A stretch of DNA of 64,000 nucleotides from Streptomyces sp. A 4/2 (GCF_940670765.1 NZ_CALNVW010000019.1:124001-188000); one strand, 5' to 3'. Counted from the stretch's first letter, positions 26,051 to 34,356 are shown. The notes: generated by a model from the letters alone, not told the origin. Made by a program: numbers and translations.

Positions 26051-26794
26051 TCAGACCTCCCCACGGACCATGGCGCGGTACGCGCTCTCAGCGCGCCGCT
26101 CGATTGCCATTCCTTCGGGAGCTCTGGCGAAGAACTCGCCAACAGTGCCTTGAAACACGGCCTGTCCCCGGTCCAGGACCACGACCGTGTCGTACACGTC
26201 CGCCAGATCCTCGGTTTGGTGAGTGGACACCACGAAGCTGACGGAGCCGGACAGTTCAGCCAGCAGGTCCCGGAAGACTCCCCGCTGTACGGGGTCGAGT
26301 CCGGCAGTGGGCTCATCAAGCAGTACGACGTCGGCCTCGTGGATCAGGGCCTGTGCGATTCCCAAGCGTCGCAGTTGCCCGCCGGACAGCTCGTGACTGC
26401 GCCGTTTCGCCAGTTCCGTGAGGCGTACCTGCTCCAGAGCTCCGACCGATCGTTCCCACGCTTCGGACTTCGACAGGCCCTTCAGCCAGCCTGCGTACGC
26501 GGCCTGTTCTCGCACGGTCAGGGATGGCACGGGCTTGATCTGCTGTGGCAGCCACCCCACCTTCTGACGGAATGCCCTGCGGTGTTTTCTATCGGTGCTG
26601 ATCAGGTTGCCCAGCTGGACACGGCCGGTGGCCGGGTACTGAACAGATGCTCCCAGGGACAACAGAGTTGATTTTCCGGCTCCGTTGGGGCCGAGTAGCA
26701 CGCTGCATCCTGAAGGGAACTCCAGCGTCAAATGATCGAGAACGGGGACTCCCGCGCGATACGCGAAGGAGCAATCGGCGAAGCGAAGCGGCAC
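26051..26794 (-). CDS. ABC transporter ATP-binding protein
   Basis: 247 aa, GTG start. Walker A GPNGAGKST (residues 34-42), Q-loop WLPQQ, signature LSGGQLRRLG, Walker B VVLLDEPTAGLD and H-loop STHQ are all present. It resembles ABC-2/CcmA-type export or immunity ATPases. Its gene is followed within 3 bases by the permease-like gene and preceded by the gene of a small secreted protein, so it probably energises export of, or resistance to, that product. Confidence 0.92.
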   Translation of the reverse strand: MPLRFADCSFAYRAGVPVLDHLTLEFPSGCSVLLGPNGAGKSTLLSLGASVQYPATGRVQLGNLISTDRKHRRAFRQKVGWLPQQIKPVPSLTVREQAAYAGWLKGLSKSEAWERSVGALEQVRLTELAKRRSHELSGGQLRRLGIAQALIHEADVVLLDEPTAGLDPVQRGVFRDLLAELSGSVSFVVSTHQTEDLADVYDTVVVLDRGQAVFQGTVGEFFARAPEGMAIERRAESAYRAMVRGEV

Positions 26795-26889
26795 AGCACG
26801 TCCAGGTGGTCAGTCGGAACGATGTAGGTACGGGCAGTGTGCCCGGCCTGCTCACATGCAGAGCCGGGCACAATGCTGGTGGGCCAGAG

Positions 26890-27312
26890 TCAGTACTTGA
26901 CAACCACGCTGGAGACACTGAGGTGCCAGCTGGTCTGGTCGGTGCCGTTGAGACCCGAGTAGTTGAAGTAGTACGAGCCGGACGCTACGTCACCGAAGCT
27001 GGAGGTGCCGCAGTAGTTGTTATTCCGGGCCACGACCGGGTCCGGAAGGTTCGCCCGCTCCTTCTTCAGCTGGAGTGTGGCGTACTTGAAGGTTCCGCTG
27101 GTGCCGCCGTTGGTCAGTGAGCAGCCGGAGAACTTGATGCTCGTCGAGACGCCGTCAGCATTGTTGTCCTTCCAGTGGCGTGACTCCTTGCCCGGCAGCC
27201 AACCCCCGATCGAACTGTTGAAGCCCCCCTCAGCCAGAGCTGGTCCAATCCCCAACACGGTGATGACTCCAGCTCCCAGGGCTGCTACAGCCATCTTGCG
27301 ATACTTGTTCAT
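26890..27312 (-). CDS. Small secreted protein with one possible disulphide
   Basis: 140 aa, ATG at 27312 with a strong ribosome site (GGAGGGG). A Sec signal peptide (NKYRKMAVAALGAGVITV..., cut near ALAEGG) leaves a mature part of about 110 residues rich in Gly, Ser, Asn and aromatics, with two Cys (GCSL, YCGT) and SGSYYFNYSGLNG near the end. I do not recognise the family. A small secreted Gly/aromatic protein in front of an ABC ATPase and membrane proteins recalls lactococcin-972-like bacteriocin operons, but that similarity is in arrangement only. Confidence 0.75.
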   Translation of the reverse strand: MNKYRKMAVAALGAGVITVLGIGPALAEGGFNSSIGGWLPGKESRHWKDNNADGVSTSIKFSGCSLTNGGTSGTFKYATLQLKKERANLPDPVVARNNNYCGTSSFGDVASGSYYFNYSGLNGTDQTSWHLSVSSVVVKY

Positions 27313-27592
27313 TTTCCCCTCCGTTTTCAACACTCCGGCACTGGGCACGGTGCGTGACCCCCAGTCACGGATTGAATTCAGCGGTGTGATCATAGGCATC
27401 CACCCTCAGTTCCTCGCTAGCAAATATGTTTGATTTGAGCTGGATTTGAGGTTGCGGTGTGAAGGTGATCTGGAGAGCACCCCGGGGGTGTTGTTGCCGG
27501 TGGGTTCCAGGATGGGCTTCTCCGGGGCGTTGGTGCCCGCGGCGATGGGCTGGCTCAAGGGTCTGGCCGGTCACTCGGTATTCCTCTACGGT
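27313..27592. other. AT-richer intergenic region
   Basis: 280 bases with unusually low GC around 27400-27460 (AAATATGTTTGATTTGAG). It must hold the promoter of the minus-strand secreted-protein operon. No gene or clear transposon remnant was seen. Confidence 0.4.
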
Positions 27593-27898
27593 TCACGGCT
27601 TCTCTTCGTAGGCCGGTGCGGGCAGGCGTGCCCCGCGGCTTTCCGCGATGCGGTGTACGTCGGTGAGTGACTGCGTCATCAGGCCGCGCATGGAGCGGAG
27701 TTGGTCCCGGGGCGCCGTACGGTCGGCCAGTGCTTCCGCCGCGTCGTCGAGGAGATCGTCCGCCATGCCGAGCTGGTCACGCTCGATGGTGTCCGCGATG
27801 CGGGAGATGCGGCCGGCGCCGCCGCCGAGGAGGTAGGCGGGTTTGCCGGCCGGCCCCGTCCACGGCAGTAGTCGCGGTACGTGCGTGTGGCTGATCAT
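27593..27898 (-). CDS. Small helical protein next to XRE/DUF397 locus
   Basis: 101 aa, ATG at 27898 with ribosome site GGAGGTG; its start overlaps the stop of the preceding 42-aa gene as ATGA. Predominantly helical and charged (RIADTIERDQLGMADDLLDDAAEALADRT). Similar small proteins accompany WhiJ-type regulators in Streptomyces, but no function is known to me. Confidence 0.7.
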   Translation of the reverse strand: MISHTHVPRLLPWTGPAGKPAYLLGGGAGRISRIADTIERDQLGMADDLLDDAAEALADRTAPRDQLRSMRGLMTQSLTDVHRIAESRGARLPAPAYEEKP

Positions 27899-28023
27899 GC
27901 GGACACCTCCACGGTGACGGTGTGGGCGATGTCTTGGTCCAAGTCGACCTGTTCCTTCAGGTTGGCCGCGCCCCCGGGTCGCCTTCGAGCGGCTGCGGAG
28001 ATCTTGCGTGGGTCCGTCGTCAT
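27895..28023 (-). CDS. Tiny protein (42 aa) coupled to the 101-aa gene
   Basis: Read by hand: begins MTTDPRKISAAARR at 28023 and ends TVTVEVSA; the TGA overlaps the next start (ATGA). Basic N-terminus, acidic middle. No strong ribosome site. The exact stop-start overlap is the main support. Unknown function; it is divergent from the XRE regulator and may belong to the same regulatory unit. Confidence 0.55.
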   Translation of the reverse strand: MTTDPRKISAAARRRPGGAANLKEQVDLDQDIAHTVTVEVSA

Positions 28024-28075
28024 TCGGACGGCGATTTCACTGTCCGGGACCAGGATTCAGTGACGGCGCGTAACC

Positions 28076-28089
28076 TGACTAGTAGGTCA
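28076..28089. promoter_or_regulatory. Candidate operator between divergent genes
   Basis: TGAC-N6-GTCA inverted repeat (TGACTAGTAGGTCA) midway between the 42-aa gene and the XRE gene. It is a reasonable autoregulatory site for the XRE protein but unproven. Confidence 0.25.
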
Positions 28090-28127
28090 AAGGTGACAAG
28101 TCGGCGGTCTCGAAGGGGAGTTACGTC

Positions 28128-28928
28128 ATGGCCAATGCTTACGGTGACTGGGTCAAGCAGCAACGCGAAGCGGCTGGGCTGACCCAGCAGGCGCTGGCCG
28201 ATGCGGCCGTCATGACTCGTTCGCACATCTCGCACATCGAGGCGGGGCGACGCATTCCCTGCAAGGAGGATGCGAAGCGGCTGGACCTGGCGCTGAACAC
28301 GGGGAACGTGTTGTTGAATTTCCTGCCGAGCGGGGACGAGCGGGCGGTTGCCGATCACTTCGAGGCCGCCCGACAGCTGGAGCAACAGGCGACTGTCATC
28401 CGGGAGTTCGACCCGTCCATTGTCCCTGGGCTGCTGCAGACCGAGGCGTATGCGCAAGCGGTCCTGCGCACCAGCTACCCCCCGCTGAGCGATGCGGAGC
28501 GTGACAGGGCTGTCGTCACGCGATTGGAGCGGGCTGAGGTCCTCTCCGGCGCGGTGGCCCCCGTGCTGTGGGTGCTTCTCGACGAGGCGGTCATCCGGCG
28601 CCCCTTCGGCGACCCGGGCGTCATGGCTGAACAGCTCACCCGTATCGCTGATTTGATCGAGAGTGAGCGCATCCGCCTGCACGTGTTGCCGTTCAGTATG
28701 GGGGGCTACATGCTCCTGCAGAGCGCGCTCAAACTCATGTGGTTCGAGGACCAGCCGCCGGTGGCCTACGTGGAGGGCCTGTTCGCCGGAAAGGTCCACG
28801 ACTCCCCCTCCCTGGTTCAGCGTTACCAGGCCACATACGATCTCGCGCTAGGCGACGCATTGCCGCTGAAGGAGACACTGGCCCTCCTGAGGGCAACAGC
28901 GAAGGAATACGAAGACCATGACAATTGA
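28128..28928 (+). CDS. WhiJ-type XRE regulator with DUF5753 domain
   Basis: 266 aa, ATG with ribosome site AAGGGGAG. N-terminal HTH_31/XRE domain (residues 5-60: VKQQREAAGLTQQALADAA, SHISHIEAGRR), then the DUF5753 ligand/partner domain (FDPSIVPGLLQTEAYAQAVLR; PFSMGGYMLL). In Streptomyces these proteins are encoded with small DUF397 (BldB/AbaA-like) partners and affect development and antibiotic production. The DUF397 gene overlaps its 3' end by 11 bases. Confidence 0.92.
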   Translation: MANAYGDWVKQQREAAGLTQQALADAAVMTRSHISHIEAGRRIPCKEDAKRLDLALNTGNVLLNFLPSGDERAVADHFEAARQLEQQATVIREFDPSIVPGLLQTEAYAQAVLRTSYPPLSDAERDRAVVTRLERAEVLSGAVAPVLWVLLDEAVIRRPFGDPGVMAEQLTRIADLIESERIRLHVLPFSMGGYMLLQSALKLMWFEDQPPVAYVEGLFAGKVHDSPSLVQRYQATYDLALGDALPLKETLALLRATAKEYEDHDN

Positions 28929-29142
28929 GCGCCACATTCCCCGCGCCTCCGCACTGAGCGGATGGCGGAAGTCCAGCCACAGCGGTGCCGACCAGGGCAA
29001 TTGCATCGAGGTCGTCGACGGTTTCCCCGCCGCCGTCCCCGTCCGTGACTCGAAGGACCCGCACGGCCCCGCTCTGCTCTTCCCGACGAGTGGCTGGTCC
29101 TCGTTCGTGGCAGCCGTCAAGGGTGGCGAGTTCGCCGCCTGA
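28918..29142 (+). CDS. DUF397 protein (WhiJ partner)
   Basis: 74 aa: LSGWRKSSHSGADQGNCIEVV followed by VPVRDSKDPHGPALLF and a C-terminal WSSFVAAVKGGEF, the full DUF397 signature. Starts inside the upstream XRE gene, so the two are translationally coupled. DUF397 proteins act with, or antagonise, their paired XRE regulator; toxin-antitoxin-like behaviour has been proposed for such pairs. Confidence 0.92.
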   Translation: MTIERHIPRASALSGWRKSSHSGADQGNCIEVVDGFPAAVPVRDSKDPHGPALLFPTSGWSSFVAAVKGGEFAA

Positions 29143-29183
29143 GTCGGTAGGCGTCGGTAGGCGGCAGGAGTCACCGGTACGCA

Positions 29184-29216
29184 CCGAGCCCCCGGCGGGA
29201 AAAGCCGGGGGCTCGG
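29184..29216. terminator. Bidirectional terminator hairpin
   Basis: Perfect 13-bp inverted repeat CCGAGCCCCCGGC / GCCGGGGGCTCGG with a loop GGGAAAA between the convergent DUF397 and terD genes. Confidence 0.85.
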
Positions 29217-29239
29217 TCAGGTCGTGGCAGGCGTGGGTG

Positions 29240-29815
29240 TCAGACGCTGACGCCGAAGTCCTGGGCGATGCCGACGAGGCCCGAGGCGTAGCCCTGGCCG
29301 ACCGCGCGGAACTTCCACTCCGCGCCGTTGCGGTAGAGCTCGCCGAAGACCATGGCGGTCTCGGTGGCGGCGTCCTCGCTCAGGTCGTAGCGGGCGATCT
29401 CGGCGTCGCCCGCCTGGTTGATGATGCGGATGAAGGCGTTCCGCACCTGGCCGAAGTTCTGCGAGCGGTTCTCCGCGTCGTAGATCGAGACCGGGAAGAC
29501 GATCTTCTCGATGTCGGCGGGCAGACCGGCCAGGTTGACCTTGATCTGCTCGTCGTCGCCCTCGCCCTGGCCCGTGACGTTGTCGCCGGTGTGGACGATG
29601 GTCTGGTCCGGGGTCGCCTTGTTGTTGAAGAAGACGAAGTGGCCGTCGGAGTAGACCTTGCCCTCGCCGTTCACCGCGATGGCCGAGGCGTCGAGGTCGA
29701 AGTCGGTGCCGGTGGTCGTACGGACGTCCCAGCCGAGGCCCACCGTGACGGCGGTCAGGCCCGGGGCCTCCTTGGTGAGGGAGACGTTGCCGCCCTTGGA
29801 CAGGCTTACAGCCAT
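29240..29815 (-). CDS. terD: TerD-family stress protein
   Basis: 191 aa from the ATG at 29815 behind GGAAAGGGA. Begins with the invariant TerD start ([17 protein letters not shown]), followed by GLGWDVR and the Ca2+-binding acidic segments DFDLDASA and [16 protein letters not shown], then [13 protein letters not shown] and [14 protein letters not shown] strands at the end. TerD proteins bind calcium and belong to the tellurite/phage/stress ter system; Streptomyces has several copies with roles in development. Here it is encoded alone. Confidence 0.95.
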   Translation of the reverse strand: MAVSLSKGGNVSLTKEAPGLTAVTVGLGWDVRTTTGTDFDLDASAIAVNGEGKVYSDGHFVFFNNKATPDQTIVHTGDNVTGQGEGDDEQIKVNLAGLPADIEKIVFPVSIYDAENRSQNFGQVRNAFIRIINQAGDAEIARYDLSEDAATETAMVFGELYRNGAEWKFRAVGQGYASGLVGIAQDFGVSV

Positions 29816-29995
29816 GGGGATGTCCCTTTCCGTTTGGTGCACGGGCTCCGTGTGGTTCACGACGCTACCGTCACCCGACATAACGTCGGCAGAGGACCGA
29901 GAGGTTCCAACTCTCTTTACTTTCTTTGCCCTCCCCGCGCGGCCCGGCCGGAAATGCGGGTGACGCGGGCCGTCCGGACCAGCGACCATGGACAC

Positions 29996-30424
29996 ATGTC
30001 CGGTCCTTACGTCGTCCGTGGTTCCGTCTCCCTGCCGGAGGCCGAACTCATGTGGCGCTTCTCGCGCTCCTCGGGACCCGGCGGCCAGCACGTCAACACC
30101 AGTGATACGCAGGTCGAGCTCCGCTTCGACCTCGCGAACACGGAGGCGCTGCCACCGGTGTGGAAGGAGCGTGCCCTGGAGCGGCTGGCCTCGCGGCTGG
30201 TGGGTGGCGTCGTCACCGTACGGGCGTCGGAGCACCGTTCCCAGTGGCGTAACCGGGAGATGGCCGCCGTCCGGCTCGCCTCGCTGCTCGCGGAGGCGAC
30301 CGCGCCGCCGCCGAAGCCGCGGCGGGCGACGAAGATTCCGCGCGGCATCAATGAGCGGCGGCTGCGGAACAAGAAGCAGCGCAGTGACACGAAGCGGGGG
30401 AGGACCGGGCGGGGCTGGGAGTGA
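29996..30424 (+). CDS. arfB: ArfB (YaeJ/ICT1)-like peptidyl-tRNA hydrolase
   Basis: 142 aa with the release-factor catalytic motif GGQ inside [18 protein letters not shown] (residues 25-42) and a basic C-terminal tail ([22 protein letters not shown]) that in ArfB enters the empty mRNA channel. It releases nascent chains from stalled ribosomes without a stop codon. ATG at 29996; a second ATG in another frame lies just upstream and no ribosome site is evident. Divergent from terD. Confidence 0.93.
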   Translation: MSGPYVVRGSVSLPEAELMWRFSRSSGPGGQHVNTSDTQVELRFDLANTEALPPVWKERALERLASRLVGGVVTVRASEHRSQWRNREMAAVRLASLLAEATAPPPKPRRATKIPRGINERRLRNKKQRSDTKRGRTGRGWE

Positions 30425-30493
30425 CGCCCCTGCCCTGCACCGCCCCTCCCCGGACCCCCCGGATCCCCCGGGCGCTCGACCGCCCGGCGCGCC

Positions 30494-30904
30494 TCAGGCC
30501 TTCGGCTGGGTGAAGCGGATGCGGTTGCCGAAGGGGTCGCGGAGGCCGCAGTCCGTGCCGTACGGGCGTTCCGTGGGCTCCTCGGTGAACTCGACGCCCT
30601 GGCTCAGCAGCGTCTCGTACGTCTTGCGGCAGTCCTCCGTGGTGAAGATCAGCCAGCCGCCCATGGCTCCCTTGGTCACCAATTCGCGGACCTGCTCCGC
30701 GGTCTCCTCGGACATCGCCGGGGCGCCCGGCTTCTCCAGCAGGATCTGACGCTCGGGGTGACCGGGCACGCTGACGGCGAGCCAGCGCATGAAGCCCATG
30801 TCGACATCGGCGGTGACTTCCAGACCGAGCTTGCCGACGTAGAAGTCGAGGGCCTGGTCCTGGTCGAGGACGTATATCTGCGAGTGCGTGATGGCGTTGA
30901 ACAT
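30494..30904 (-). CDS. VOC-family (glyoxalase-like) protein
   Basis: 136 aa with two beta-alpha-beta-beta-beta modules: FNAITHSQIYVLDQDQALDFYVGKLGL and GWLIFTTEDCRKTYETL...DPFGNRIRFTQ. Metal ligand positions H (THSQ) and E/Q near the end are plausible. ATG at 30904 lies seven bases from a TAGCGT -10 box (30917-30912), indicating a leaderless mRNA; the ATG six bases further upstream would overlap the promoter. It is the next gene after an AraC regulator on the same strand, a frequent Streptomyces pairing. Confidence 0.85.
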   Translation of the reverse strand: MFNAITHSQIYVLDQDQALDFYVGKLGLEVTADVDMGFMRWLAVSVPGHPERQILLEKPGAPAMSEETAEQVRELVTKGAMGGWLIFTTEDCRKTYETLLSQGVEFTEEPTERPYGTDCGLRDPFGNRIRFTQPKA

Positions 30905-30975
30905 GTGCATCACGCTACGGGGGGAGCCGCGCGGAAACTTATCCAAAACTGCTCAGTCGGCTGCGGCGGTCGGCA

Positions 30976-31107
30976 GTCGGTGCGGGGAGGTCGGTACGGG
31001 AGGTCTGTACGGGGAGGTCGGTACGGGGTGGTCGGTACGGGGTGGTCGGTACGGGGTGGTCGGTACGGGGTGGTCGGTACGGGGAGGCCGGTACGGGGTG
31101 GTCGGCC
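30976..31107 (+). repeat. 14-bp tandem repeat, about 9 copies
   Basis: Array of GGTCGGTACGGGGT units, exact in the middle and degenerate (GGGA, CTGTAC) at the edges. It lies between the AraC gene's 3' end and the VOC promoter on the minus strand, so transcripts from AraC would read through it. Confidence 0.9.
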
Positions 31108-31140
31108 CGGACCGTACGGGAAGCGCGGCCGGGGCCGCGG

Positions 31141-31533
31141 TCAGCCGCTCGGCCGCATCCACGCCATCGCGAAGCACGTCGGCACACCCACGGCCGGCGT
31201 CTCCTTGCGGTACGTCCTCGGCGACCGGCCCACGATGTCGCGGAACGTGCGGCTGAAGGTCCCCGGGCTGCCGAAGCCGATCTCGAAGCAGATGTCCGTC
31301 ACGCTGCGGTCGGTCTCCCGCAGCAGGAACATCGCCCGCTCCACCCGGCGCCGCTGGAGGTAGCGGTGCGGCGTCTCGCCGAACGTGGCCCGGAAGGTGC
31401 GCGCGAAGTGGGCCTGCGACACATGGGCGATCCGGGCCAGCGCCGGTACGTCCAGGGGCTGCGCGTAGGCGCGGTCCATTGCGTCCCGGGCCCGCAGCAT
31501 GCGGCGGTTGGTCTCTTCCGAAGCGCGGCTCAC
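31141..31533 (-). CDS. AraC-family transcriptional regulator (HTH-only)
   Basis: 130 aa consisting almost wholly of the double HTH AraC domain: LDVPALARIAHVSQAHFARTF and VTDICFEIGFGSPGTFSRTFRDIVGRSPRTYR. GTG at 31533 gives a typical N-terminus for small Streptomyces AraC proteins (SRASEETNRRMLRARD); an ATG at 31557 would add eight residues. No ligand domain. It probably controls the VOC gene downstream and itself through the direct repeats at its start. Confidence 0.88.
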   Translation of the reverse strand: MSRASEETNRRMLRARDAMDRAYAQPLDVPALARIAHVSQAHFARTFRATFGETPHRYLQRRRVERAMFLLRETDRSVTDICFEIGFGSPGTFSRTFRDIVGRSPRTYRKETPAVGVPTCFAMAWMRPSG

Positions 31534-31584
31534 GGCGCCATCACACCACGGGGTCATGACAGCAACGGCGCCATCACACCACGG
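31532..31584. promoter_or_regulatory. Direct repeat overlapping the AraC start (possible operator)
   Basis: Two exact copies of ACGGCGCCATCACACCACGG (31532-31551 and 31565-31584), 33 bases apart, about three helical turns. AraC proteins bind such direct repeats, so autoregulation is plausible. Confidence 0.4.
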
Positions 31585-31641
31585 CTCCGTCGCACCACAC
31601 TCCGCGCGTACGGGACAGATAGGGGAGAGGTGCGGGGCAGA

Positions 31642-32217
31642 TCAGTCCAGGCGCCGGTAGCGTCCCCGGAAGTACGCCAGCGGTGCGCCCTCCGCGCTCG
31701 GCAGCCCGACCGTGAGGACCCGGCCGATCACCAGGGTGTGGTCCCCCGCGACCACCCGCTGCTCGGTCACGCACTCCATCGTCGCCAGTGCGCCGCCCAC
31801 CACCGGCGCCCCCGACGCCTCGCCGCGGGTGAACGGGATGTCCTGGAACAGCAGCCGGTCGCTGATGCGGCCCTTCATCGCGAACCGGCCCGCGATGTGC
31901 CGCTGGCTCTCGGCCAGCAGGGAGGCCGCCCAGCGGGGCTGTTCGGCGAGCAGGTCGTCCATCCGGGAGCCGTTGCGCAGGCTCACCATCGCCAGGGGCG
32001 GGTCGAGGGACACCGACATGAACGCGGTCGCCGTCATACCGACGTCCTCGCCGTGCGGACCGCCGTCCGCGTCGTGGGCCGTCACCAGCACCACTCCGGC
32101 GGTCAGTCGGGACATGGCGGCACGGAAGTCGTCGTTGCTCACGCCCTCAGGATGGGGGCTCGCGCCCTCGGGGTGGGGGACGGGCTCGGTACGCGGGGTG
32201 GGGATCGTCTGGAACAC
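31642..32217 (-). CDS. Flavin reductase / FMN-binding split-barrel protein
   Basis: 191 aa. RAAMSRLTAGVVLVTA, MTATAFMSVSLDPPLAMVSLRNGSRM, and GDHTLVIGRVLTV...PLAYFRGRYRRL are the flavin_reduct family blocks of NADH:FMN oxidoreductases that supply reduced flavin to monooxygenases. GTG at 32217 sits seven bases from TAGCGT (32230-32225), consistent with leaderless transcription; a TTG start at 32244 would overlap that promoter. No partner monooxygenase is nearby. Confidence 0.87.
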   Translation of the reverse strand: MFQTIPTPRTEPVPHPEGASPHPEGVSNDDFRAAMSRLTAGVVLVTAHDADGGPHGEDVGMTATAFMSVSLDPPLAMVSLRNGSRMDDLLAEQPRWAASLLAESQRHIAGRFAMKGRISDRLLFQDIPFTRGEASGAPVVGGALATMECVTEQRVVAGDHTLVIGRVLTVGLPSAEGAPLAYFRGRYRRLD

Positions 32218-32538
32218 ATCAAGAACGCTAGCCGTGGAAGCCAAGCTTCCGCATCGGACCGGAGGACCAGCCTGGTCCTAGGACCTCGCGCGCGCACCAA
32301 CCCCGTGCGGCCACCGCGCGCAAGAATCCTGCGCGCGTTCAAGAAGCGACTGTCGCTTCCCACCTGCTGTCGCGTTCAACCCTTCATCCCCTGATGTGAC
32401 TTGAGTCACGACGGACACAAATTGTTGACCCTGTGTACCTGCGGCACAGCTCGCTGTGATTCAGTGGCTGAGACCACTGCACCAAGAGCGCCGATAAGAA
32501 CCCTGGAGTTGCTGTCGAGGTCTCGGGGGGAGCGAGCG
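32218..32538. other. Intergenic region ahead of the diguanylate cyclase gene
   Basis: 321 bases holding the leaderless promoter of the flavin reductase (minus), a GCGCGC-rich patch (32286-32340) and the Crp-like box at 32396. No small gene supported. Confidence 0.4.
32396..32409. promoter_or_regulatory. Crp-type operator (GTGACTTGAGTCAC)
   Basis: Perfect 6+6 palindrome matching the Streptomyces Crp consensus GTG-N6-GNCAC and E. coli TGTGA-N6-TCACA. It lies 130 bases upstream of the GGDEF gene and about 180 from the divergent flavin-reductase gene. Confidence 0.5.
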
Positions 32539-34245
32539 ATGGAGACCGAGTCGGAGCCGTACGTCCGTCTTGCGGCCCTGCGGCAGCTGCATCAAGCGGT
32601 CGCCAACCTCAACCAGGCCCGCAGCCTCGCGGACACCTTGCAGACCGTGGCCGACGGCATCGTGGCCGGGCTCGGTTACGAACTGGCCTGCGTCAATCTC
32701 GTACGGCCCGACGGTGACCTCATGGTCGCCGCGTTCGCCGGGGACGACTCCGCCGCCGCCCTGATGACCGGACGGGTCGGCCCGCGCGCGTCCTGGGAGC
32801 GCAGGCTCTCGATGGGCGAGGCCTGGGGCGACCTCCGTTTCATCCCGTACACCGAGGGCTGGGTCCTCGACAGCGACGACGTGCCGCAGGTGTACAACGA
32901 CGGCCCCGAGCCGCGCTTCGAGGACGAGTGGCACCCCTCCGACCGGCTCTTCGCGCCGATGTACGCGACCGACGCGTCCGGCGGCGAGCTGCTAGGCGTC
33001 ATATCCGTCGACCGTCCGCGCAACGGCCGCCACCCCGGCGCCTGGGGCCAGGAAGCGCTCCAGATGTACGCGTTCCAGGCCGCCATCGCGATCTCCAACG
33101 CCCGGCTGCGCGCCAATATGCAGCGCGCCCTGGTCCGGCTGGAGCGCGAGCAGCAGGCCCTGCGCGCCAGTGAGGAATCCTTCCGGCAGGCGTTCGAGTA
33201 CGCGCCGAGCGGGATGGCCATCGCCGAGATGGGCGGTGACCAGCACGGGCGGCTGCTGCGCGCCAACGACGCGCTCTGCCGGCTGCTCGGGCGGCCCGCC
33301 TCCGCGATGCGCCGCTACTCCTTCGCCGATCTGGTCCACCCCGAGGACGTCGGCACCCTGCTCCGTACGTCCGCCGAGGGGGGCAGGGCCGAGCTGCGGC
33401 TGCGGCGGCGCGACACCTCGTACATCTGGGTCTCGCTGCGCAACTCCGTCGTCGCGGACACCGCCGACGGCCCCCGCTTCCTGCTCACCCACGTCGAGGA
33501 CGTCGAGGAGCGCAAGCGCCACGAACTCGCCCTCGCCCACCGCGCCTCCCACGACTCGCTCACCGGGCTGCCCAACAGCGCCGAGCTGCGCGCCCGGCTC
33601 AGCGCCCGGCTCTGCGCCCGGCCGGACGCGGTGCGGGAGACGGCGATCGAGGCGCTCGACGCGGCGTACGAACAGGGCGGTGCCGGGTACGAACAGGGCG
33701 GCGCGGGCCTGGACCGGCAGTACGGGGTGGGCGCCTTCGAGTTCGGGAGTGCGCAGGCGGGGGCCGGGTTCCACGACCACGTGCACACCGTCGCCCCGAC
33801 CGGGGCCGACGCGGAGCCCGGCGGCGAGGCGGAGGCCGACGACGGTACGAAGGGCCTCGCGGTGCTCTTCTGCGACCTCGACGGTTTCAAGTCGATCAAC
33901 GACCGGTTCGGCCACCACACCGGCGACGCGGTGCTCATCGAGGTGGCCCGCCGGCTGACCTCGGGCGTGCGGGACGGGGACACGGTGGCCAGGCTCGGCG
34001 GCGACGAGTTCGTCGTGCTGGCGGACGGCCTCGGTGCGGCGGACGCGGCGGACCTGGCCGTCCGGCTGCGGAACGCGATCATTCCGCCGATCCGGGTCGA
34101 CGGCCGGGCCGTCCGGGTGGGGGCCAGTTTCGGTATCGGCTGGGCCAGCTGCGGGATGACCGTCGAAGAGGTGCTGCGCTCCGCCGACCAGCGGATGTAC
34201 GTGGAGAAGCGGTCGCGTTCGAAGGTGCACCGGCGGGCGGGGTAG
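32539..34245 (+). CDS. cdgB: GAF-PAS-GGDEF diguanylate cyclase (CdgB-like)
   Basis: 568 aa, ATG behind GGGGGAG. Domains: N-terminal coiled/GAF region (residues 10-200), a PAS domain (about 215-340, FRQAFEYAPSGMAIAEM...TSYIWVSLRNSVV) and a GGDEF domain interrupted by a low-complexity insertion (about 375-435). The active-site loop reads ARLGGDEFVVLADGL, with CDLDGFKSIND upstream, so synthesis of cyclic di-GMP is expected. Domain order and position beside nagA-like genes match S. coelicolor CdgB, a BldD-target cyclase that affects development. Soluble. Confidence 0.9.
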   Translation: METESEPYVRLAALRQLHQAVANLNQARSLADTLQTVADGIVAGLGYELACVNLVRPDGDLMVAAFAGDDSAAALMTGRVGPRASWERRLSMGEAWGDLRFIPYTEGWVLDSDDVPQVYNDGPEPRFEDEWHPSDRLFAPMYATDASGGELLGVISVDRPRNGRHPGAWGQEALQMYAFQAAIAISNARLRANMQRALVRLEREQQALRASEESFRQAFEYAPSGMAIAEMGGDQHGRLLRANDALCRLLGRPASAMRRYSFADLVHPEDVGTLLRTSAEGGRAELRLRRRDTSYIWVSLRNSVVADTADGPRFLLTHVEDVEERKRHELALAHRASHDSLTGLPNSAELRARLSARLCARPDAVRETAIEALDAAYEQGGAGYEQGGAGLDRQYGVGAFEFGSAQAGAGFHDHVHTVAPTGADAEPGGEAEADDGTKGLAVLFCDLDGFKSINDRFGHHTGDAVLIEVARRLTSGVRDGDTVARLGGDEFVVLADGLGAADAADLAVRLRNAIIPPIRVDGRAVRVGASFGIGWASCGMTVEEVLRSADQRMYVEKRSRSKVHRRAG

Positions 34246-34356
34246 GCGAAACCCCGCCGGGTGCCCGCACCGGGGCCCGGCCCGGCGGCCGACCGAACCG
34301 TTCATCCGTACGGGGTAGGCTCGCCCGCGTCAGCGATGTGTGAGGAGTACTTAGGG

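Noticed and set aside
26890..27312. Lactococcin 972 bacteriocin
   Set aside because: Similar gene layout and a signal peptide, but the mature sequence and length do not match that family.
29240..30235. TerD with a 140-residue N-terminal extension
   Set aside because: The extension overlaps arfB on the other strand; the real start has a ribosome site and the canonical TerD N-terminus.
30976..31107. Possible CRISPR-like array
   Set aside because: Units are directly adjacent 14-mers without spacers, and there are no cas genes.
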